This document shows, one piece after another, positions 59,514 through 64,000 of a DNA stretch of 64,000 nucleotides (position 1 is its first letter; each line of letters begins with the position of its first letter). Both the position numbers and the translations under genes were made by a program. The notes under the pieces are model-generated. The model worked only from the letters and a program-made list of their open reading frames with translations, was not told the origin of the DNA and did no database searches. Source of the stretch: Streptomyces sp. SJL17-4 (GTDB lineage: Bacteria; Actinomycetota; Actinomycetes; Streptomycetales; Streptomycetaceae); contig NZ_CP104578.1 in assembly GCF_036826855.1 (NCBI RefSeq), forward strand, positions 744,001-808,000. Direction: 5' to 3'.

Positions 59514-60479
59514 ATGACCGCACTGTCGGTCCTGGTGGGCACGGTCGTCACCATCGGCATGTTCTGGGTGGTCCCGACGGGGCTGGCGCTCCTCGACGGC
59601 CCCCGGCCACCGGGATGGGACCCGCTGCGGCGCGCCTGGCCCCTGTTCGCCGCCGCCGGCGCTCTCGCCCTGTGGCTGCCCCGCTCCGGGCTCTCGACCG
59701 CGCTCGCCGCCGTCTACGCCCTCGCCACACTGGCCCTCGCGCTCCAGGCCCCGGCCCGGCTGGTCCTGACCCGCTCCCTCGCGCCGGGCGAGGTCGCGGT
59801 CCTCACCGCCCTGGTCGCGCCCTCCGTCGCCGGCCTCGCGCTGGTCGCGGAACGGGCCTCGTACCCGCTCTTCGGCTTCGACCTCGACATCCTGGCGCTG
59901 ACCGTCCCGCACTTCCATTTCGCGGGCTTCGCCGCCGCCCTGGTCGCCGGTCTCCTCTGCCGCGTCTCCGACGGCCCCACCGCCCGTTTCGCCGCGCTCA
60001 GCGTCCCCGCGGGCACCCTGCTCGTCCTGCTCGGCTACTTCGTCGACGACTGGGCCGAGCTGCTCGGCGCCGTCGTCCTGACGGCCGGCATGACGGCGGT
60101 CGCGGTCCTGACCCTGCGCGAGCGCCGCACCCTGGCGGCCGACCGCCTCACCCGGGGACTGCTCGCCGTCTCGGCCCTGGTCCTCTTCGTCACCATGCTG
60201 CTGGCGCTGAGCTGGGCGCTGGGCGAGGCGACCGGCCTTCCGCACCTCGACCTGACCTGGACGGCCGCGACCCACGGACTGGGCAACGCCCTGGGCTTCG
60301 CGGTCTGCGCGCTGCTCGCCCACCGCCGCCTCCGCTCGGACCACCCGACGCCGACCCATCCGACCACGAGCCATCCGACCCGCAGGCCCCGCACATCCCA
60401 CACGTCCCGCGCGACCTCCTCAGCCCCCACAGCCCCCACAGCCCCCACGGCCCGCCCGCGAACGGAGCTTCCGGCATGA
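59514..60479 (+). CDS. YndJ-family membrane protein
   Basis: This 321-residue protein has about nine predicted membrane helices and resembles YndJ of Bacillus. Typical segments are MFWVVPTGLALLD, ALVAPSVAGLALVAERASYPLFGFDLDILALTVPHFHFAGFA with several conserved His, and the C-terminal TWTAATHGLGNALGFAVCA, also with a conserved His. The tail is a Thr/Pro/Ala-rich repeat. ATG at 59514 follows GGGGGGATG. It is the first gene of a three-gene operon and overlaps DUF1990 by ATGA. Transmembrane His residues suggest heme, copper or proton handling, but the function is unknown. Confidence 0.85.
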   Translation: MTALSVLVGTVVTIGMFWVVPTGLALLDGPRPPGWDPLRRAWPLFAAAGALALWLPRSGLSTALAAVYALATLALALQAPARLVLTRSLAPGEVAVLTALVAPSVAGLALVAERASYPLFGFDLDILALTVPHFHFAGFAAALVAGLLCRVSDGPTARFAALSVPAGTLLVLLGYFVDDWAELLGAVVLTAGMTAVAVLTLRERRTLAADRLTRGLLAVSALVLFVTMLLALSWALGEATGLPHLDLTWTAATHGLGNALGFAVCALLAHRRLRSDHPTPTHPTTSHPTRRPRTSHTSRATSSAPTAPTAPTARPRTELPA

Positions 60480-61027
60480 CCCGCCTGATGAACAGCCTGT
60501 CCCGGCCCGACCGCCCCCGCCCGACCCTCAGCTACCGCGAGGTCGCCGCCACCCGCAACCCGGCCGCCCTCCCCGAGGGCTACCACCACCTGCGGCACAG
60601 CGCGGTCGTCGGCCACGGCCGGGCCGCCTTCGAGGCCGCCGGAGCCGCCGTCACCACCTGGCGGATGCACCGCGCCACCGGCGCGCGCCTCGTCGCCGAC
60701 TCCGACCGCGCCGCACCCGGCGTGGCCGTCGAGATATCGGCGGGCCTAGGCCCGCTCCGGCTCGGCGCCCCCTGCTCGGTGATCTGGACGGCGTACGAGG
60801 AACAGCGCATCGGCTTCGCCTACGGCACCCTCACCGGGCACCCGGAGTGCGGCGAGGAGTCCTTCATGGTCCACCTGGAGCCCGACGGCACGGTCCGGTT
60901 CGCGGTCACCGCGTTCAGCCGCCCCGCCTCCTGGTACACCCGGCTCGGCGGCCCCGTGATCCCCCTCCTCCAGCGGGCGTACGCACGTCACCTGGGCCGG
61001 ACCCTGCGGCGCCTCGTCAGGACGTGA
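60476..61027 (+). CDS. DUF1990-domain protein
   Basis: This 183-residue soluble protein has the DUF1990 fold, related to START/SRPBCC-like lipid-binding folds: LSYREVAATRNPAALPEGYHHLRHSAVVGHGRAAFEAA at the start, FAYGTLTGHPECGEESFMVHLEPDGTV in the middle and FSRPASWYTRLGGPVIPLLQRAYARHLG at the end. It overlaps YndJ by 4 bases. The YndJ-DUF1990 pairing recurs in actinobacteria, which supports a shared, still unknown function. Confidence 0.88.
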   Translation: MTRLMNSLSRPDRPRPTLSYREVAATRNPAALPEGYHHLRHSAVVGHGRAAFEAAGAAVTTWRMHRATGARLVADSDRAAPGVAVEISAGLGPLRLGAPCSVIWTAYEEQRIGFAYGTLTGHPECGEESFMVHLEPDGTVRFAVTAFSRPASWYTRLGGPVIPLLQRAYARHLGRTLRRLVRT

Positions 61028-61049
61028 TCCCGGGCCGATACTGGAAGCG

Positions 61050-62477
61050 ATGGAGTGGTTCACCGCACCCGACCACTGGCTGAGCCGGATCGTCTTCCAG
61101 CGGGGCCTCGCCGGGTTGTACTGCGTGGCGTTCCTGTCGGCGGCCCTGCAGTTCCGGGCGCTGATCGGGGAGCGCGGCATGCTCCCCGTACCGGAGTACG
61201 TGCGCAGGACCCGGCCGCGGCACACTCCGTCGCTCTTCCACTGGCGCTACTCCGACCGCCTCTTCGCGACCGTCGCCTGGTCCGGCGCCGCGCTCGCCCT
61301 CGCGCTGCTCGCGGGCGCCGGGGACGCGGTGCCGCTGCCGGTGTCGATGCTGCTCTGGCTGATCCTCTGGGCGCTGTACCTGTCGATCGTGAACGTGGGC
61401 CAGACCTGGTACTCCTTCGGCTGGGAGTCGCTGCTCCTGGAGACCGGGTTCCTGGCGGTCTTCCTCGGCAACGACGACACGGGGCCACCGATCCTCGTGC
61501 TGTTCCTGCTGCGCTGGCTGCTCTTCCGGGTCGAGTTCGGCGCCGGGCTCATCAAGATCCGCGGCGACCCGTGCTGGCGCGATCTGACCTGCCTCTACCA
61601 CCACCACGAGACCCAGCCGATGCCCGGCCCGCTGAGCTGGTTCTTCCACCATCTGCCGCGCCCCCTGCACCGGGTGGAGGTGGCGGCCAACCACGTCGTC
61701 CAGCTGCTCGTACCGTTCCTGCTCTTCGCTCCGCAGCCGGTGGCCACGATCGCGGCCGGTCTGATGATCGCGACCCAGCTGTGGCTGGTGCTGTCCGGCA
61801 ACTTCGCCTGGCTGAACTGGATCACCATCGTGCTCGCCCTCTCCGTCGTGGACGCCTCCCCCGTCACCGGCGCACACCCCCAGCCGGAGCCGCCGCTCTG
61901 GTACGTGGTCCTGGTCGTGGCGGTCAGCGTGTTCGTCCTGGTACGGAGCTACCGCCCGGTGCGCAATCTGCTGTCCCGGAACCAGGCGATGAACCGCTCG
62001 TACGACCCGTACCACCTGGTCAACACCTATGGAGCGTTCGGCACGGTCGGCCGGATCAGGGACGAGATCGTGGTCGAGGGCACCGACGACCCGGCGCCGC
62101 ACGCGGGGACGGTGTGGCGGGAGTACGGCTTCAAGGGCAAGCCCGGCGATCCACGCCGGCTGCCCCGGCAGTTCGCCCCGTACCATCTGCGGCTCGACTG
62201 GCTGATGTGGTTCGCGGCGCTCAGCCCGGGGTACGCGCGCGACTGGTTCGGTCCGTTCGTCGAACGACTCCTCGACGGCGACCGGGACACCCTGCGGCTG
62301 CTCGCCCACAACCCGTTCCCCGACGCGCCGCCGGTCTTCGTCCGCGCCCGGCTCTACCGCTACCGGTACACGACCTGGCGCGAGCTCCGGGCGACCGGGG
62401 CCTGGTGGCACCGGACGCTCGTACGCGAATACCTGCCGCCCATCCGGCTGCGGGAACCGGCGCGCGGGCCTCGCTGA
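61050..62477 (+). CDS. Lipase-maturation-factor-family membrane protein
   Basis: This 475-residue protein matches the lipase maturation factor family (LMF1-like). It has about eight membrane helices and the family segments YSFGWESLLLETGFLAVFLG, FRVEFGAGLIKIRGDPCWRDLTCLYHHHETQPMPGPLSWFFHHLP and YGAFGTVGRIRDEIVVEGT. Human LMF1 helps lipases fold in the ER; bacterial members are membrane proteins of unknown role, possibly thiol or folding factors. Cys in GDPCWRDLTC are conserved in the family. It is third in the YndJ operon, 22 bases after DUF1990, and a terminator follows. Confidence 0.92.
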   Translation: MEWFTAPDHWLSRIVFQRGLAGLYCVAFLSAALQFRALIGERGMLPVPEYVRRTRPRHTPSLFHWRYSDRLFATVAWSGAALALALLAGAGDAVPLPVSMLLWLILWALYLSIVNVGQTWYSFGWESLLLETGFLAVFLGNDDTGPPILVLFLLRWLLFRVEFGAGLIKIRGDPCWRDLTCLYHHHETQPMPGPLSWFFHHLPRPLHRVEVAANHVVQLLVPFLLFAPQPVATIAAGLMIATQLWLVLSGNFAWLNWITIVLALSVVDASPVTGAHPQPEPPLWYVVLVVAVSVFVLVRSYRPVRNLLSRNQAMNRSYDPYHLVNTYGAFGTVGRIRDEIVVEGTDDPAPHAGTVWREYGFKGKPGDPRRLPRQFAPYHLRLDWLMWFAALSPGYARDWFGPFVERLLDGDRDTLRLLAHNPFPDAPPVFVRARLYRYRYTTWRELRATGAWWHRTLVREYLPPIRLREPARGPR

Positions 62478-62483
62478 ACGTGC

Positions 62484-62517
62484 TGGTGCCCCCGGCCGCG
62501 AACGGCCGGGGGCACCA
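62484..62517. terminator. Terminator after the lipase maturation factor gene
   Basis: Perfect 14-bp arms, TGGTGCCCCCGGCC and GGCCGGGGGCACCA, enclose a GCGAAC loop 6 bases after the stop. The hairpin also faces the 3' end of the 57-aa peptide gene on the other strand. Confidence 0.9.
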
Positions 62518-62533
62518 GGGGTGAGGCAGGGGA

Positions 62534-62707
62534 TCAGTCGATGCCGGGCAGGATGTGGGGCTCGGCGAGGTCGTCCTCGTAGCCCGCGAGCCGGATCGGG
62601 GCCGCGTGGGCCCACACTTCGAGGCTCCCCAGCTCGCCGTTCCGGCGCGGCCGGTCCTTCTTGGGTTCGGCCGGTCGCGGTTCCTGCTTCGTCAGTTCTG
62701 GTGTCAC
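62534..62707 (-). CDS. Small 57-aa charged peptide, possible RiPP-like precursor
   Basis: A GTG behind AAGGAGTGCGCG opens a 57-codon frame. The product is basic in its first half (KKDRPRRNGE) and ends with SLEVWAHAAPIRLAGYEDDLAEPHILPGID. The leader-like charged part and short acidic tail recall precursor peptides that receive post-translational modification, but no modifying enzyme gene is near. It may also be a conserved small Streptomyces protein of unknown function. No hydrophobic segment is present, so it is not secreted by Sec. Confidence 0.7.
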   Translation of the reverse strand: MTPELTKQEPRPAEPKKDRPRRNGELGSLEVWAHAAPIRLAGYEDDLAEPHILPGID

Positions 62708-62933
62708 CGCGCACTCCTTCGTGTCACGTACCTGTAGGACAAGTGCCGGTCGGTCGCGGTGGCGCCGTTCGTCGGGCGGGACCGCGGCCTTGGTGGAAGG
62801 CCTGTTGTCCCTGGTAGGCCGTGAGGACGGTGTGTCTCCTCGGTGGCCGACCGTGAACATCAGAGTAACCAAATGAGCGCATCCGCGCTCTACCGGGCTC
62901 CGAAGTGTGACGCGATCGGGTGAACCGAGCCGA

Positions 62934-62966
62934 AAGAGCGCCCCACCTGGCCGGTGAGGCGCTCTT
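62934..62966. terminator. Terminator after the SDR gene
   Basis: AAGAGCGCC and GGCGCTCTT are perfect 9-bp arms around a 15-base loop, 23 bases past the SDR stop on the minus strand. Confidence 0.75.
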
Positions 62967-62989
62967 GCCGGAACGGTGGGAACCGGCTT

Positions 62990-64000
62990 CTACCAGTTCG
63001 CGGGGGCGTAGTCCTTGAGGAAGCAGCCGTAGAGGTCCACGCCGTCCTCGCCGCGCACGATCGGGTCGTAGACCCGGGCCGCGCCGTCGACCAGGTCGAG
63101 CGGGGCGTGGAAGCCGGCCTCGGCGAGGCGCAGCTTGTCGAAGTGCGGACGCTCGTCGGTGATCCAGCCGGTGTCGACCGAGGTCATGAGGATGCCGTCG
63201 GTCTTGAACATCTCCTCGCCGCTGGTCCGCGTCACCATGTTCATCGCGGCCTTGGCGGCGTTGGTGTTCGGGTGCCCCGCACCCTTGTAGCCGCGGCTGA
63301 AGACGCCCTCCATGGCGGAGACGTTCACGACGTACGAACGCCCGCTGGCGGCCTTCTTCGCCGCCTCGGCCATCACCGGGCGCAGCTTGCTGATCAGGAT
63401 GAACGGCGCCGTGTAGTTGCAGAGCTGGGTCTCGAGGAGCTCCACCGGGGAGATCTGCTCGATGCTCTGCACCCAGGTGTTGGAGTCGACGACGTCCGGC
63501 ACCAGGCCGCCCGCGTCGATGGCGGTGCCGTCGAGGTGCTTGGCGATGGTGGCGTTGCCCGCGACGAGCGCGAGGTCGGCGACCTGCTGGGCCTCCAGGT
63601 CGCGCACGCCGGCGGGAAGCTCGGACGATCCGACGAGCTCGCCGACCGCGCCGGAGTTGAAGGCGCCGATGACATGGTGGGCGGGCAGCTCGCCGGCCGG
63701 CAGCGCGGCGCTCTCGCCCTCGACCAGCGCGGCGTACGCGGACGGCAGTCGGCGCACGGTCTGCGTCGCGTTGTTGATGAGGATGTCCAGCGGCCCGGCC
63801 TCGGTCATCTGATCGGCGAGCGCCACGGCCTGCGCCGGGTCGCGCAGGTCGATGCCGACGACCTCCAGGCGGTGCATCCAGTCCGCCGAGTCGTCCATCG
63901 CCTTGAAGCGGCGGATGGCGTCCTTGGGGAAGCGGGTGGTGATGGTGGTGTGGGCGCCGTCGCGCAGCAGCCGCAGCGCGATGTACATGCCGATCTTCGC
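62990..64000 (-). CDS. SDR-family oxidoreductase, 5'-truncated by window edge
   Basis: About 336 residues of a Rossmann-fold short-chain dehydrogenase are visible; the N-terminal NAD(P)-binding Gly motif lies largely beyond the right edge (the visible part starts AKIGMYIALRLLRDGAHT). The cofactor-stabilising PLDILINNATQT is present. In place of the usual catalytic YxxxK, the sequence reads GHPNTNAAKAAMN, so the Lys is kept but the Tyr position is Thr. An insertion of about 80 residues follows NNA, unusual for SDRs. The activity may therefore differ from ordinary dehydrogenases. Confidence 0.85.
   Translation of the reverse strand, partial: AKIGMYIALRLLRDGAHTTITTRFPKDAIRRFKAMDDSADWMHRLEVVGIDLRDPAQAVALADQMTEAGPLDILINNATQTVRRLPSAYAALVEGESAALPAGELPAHHVIGAFNSGAVGELVGSSELPAGVRDLEAQQVADLALVAGNATIAKHLDGTAIDAGGLVPDVVDSNTWVQSIEQISPVELLETQLCNYTAPFILISKLRPVMAEAAKKAASGRSYVVNVSAMEGVFSRGYKGAGHPNTNAAKAAMNMVTRTSGEEMFKTDGILMTSVDTGWITDERPHFDKLRLAEAGFHAPLDLVDGAARVYDPIVRGEDGVDLYGCFLKDYAPANW

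Noticed and set aside
62534..62707. Lasso peptide precursor (core starting G-Y-E-D-D-L-A-E)
   Set aside because: The ring-forming acidic residue is at a suitable distance, but the penultimate leader Thr is missing and no B/C lasso maturation genes are nearby.

Overview
The window is high-GC actinobacterial DNA, almost certainly a Streptomyces chromosome. The evidence is strong third-position G/C bias, frequent GTG/TTG starts, GGAGG-type ribosome sites, ATGA/GTGA stop-start overlaps, and Streptomyces hallmark genes: melC1-melC2 tyrosinase, ergothioneine genes, an F420-type oxidoreductase, a class F sortase, SpoIIE phosphatases and a PAS-GGDEF-EAL protein like RmdA. Gene content and order (egtC-egtD, ornithine-lipid pair, sdhCAB with LysR, rmdA-like gene, secreted proline-rich protein, wax ester synthase/DGAT) recall one arm region of the S. 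coelicolor chromosome, so most of the window looks like arm backbone with small insertions. No rRNA, tRNA, CRISPR array or intact mobile element was found.

Layout. 1-4.6 kb: end of the ergothioneine cluster (egtC, egtD), a convergent acyltransferase pair that fits ornithine lipid synthesis, and an orphan sugar-binding lipoprotein behind DasR-like operator DNA. 4.9-9.1 kb: VWA protein, dodecin, GNAT/HAD pair, then a patchy accessory stretch with a hexanucleotide repeat, DUF-type small proteins, a truncated recombinase and an 8-bp tandem repeat. 9.1-12.2 kb: TetR regulator divergent from a rifampin-phosphotransferase-like PEP-utilising enzyme, with two direct-repeat operators between them. 12.3-17.7 kb: small stress or unknown genes (VOC proteins, CsbD, a lipoprotein/27-aa peptide/DUF6766 operon, DUF6479, LLM oxidoreductase) and a Rieske remnant. 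17.7-23.7 kb: a signalling block of STAS protein, poly-HAMP hybrid histidine kinase and ANTAR-GAF-PAS-SpoIIE phosphatase.

23.7-29.7 kb: an unexplained stretch, a membrane protein, a methyltransferase, a UvrA-like ABC protein interrupted by one extra G in a G7 run, and melC2-melC1. 30-36.6 kb: sdhCAB, its divergent LysR regulator and a 725-aa protein with a TerD-like C-terminal part. 36.8-39.8 kb: the rmdA-like c-di-GMP protein translationally coupled to a DUF574 methyltransferase. 40.3-45.1 kb: a cell-surface block with a proline-rich secreted protein, a DUF4239 membrane protein, two paralogous secreted proteins with matching C-terminal anchors, a class F sortase and a polysaccharide deacetylase. 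45.2-49 kb: universal stress protein, CapA-like lipoprotein, ECF sigma factor, thioesterase. 49-53.3 kb: a LytTR regulator/DUF485/solute:sodium symporter/LytS-type kinase operon. 53.3-64 kb: Fpg/Nei glycosylase, WS/DGAT acyltransferase, a second SpoIIE protein, DUF6777 lipoprotein, an operator-controlled YndJ-DUF1990-lipase-maturation-factor operon, a 57-aa acidic-tailed peptide and an SDR truncated by the right edge.

The best candidates for something undescribed are the sortase block, where two adjacent secreted paralogues share a Gly-rich G-x-Q-G-G-x-G-G-S motif before the membrane anchor instead of LPXTG; the lipoprotein/microprotein/DUF6766 operon; and the twin TTGAAC-N2-GTTCAA operators that straddle the YndJ operon promoter.
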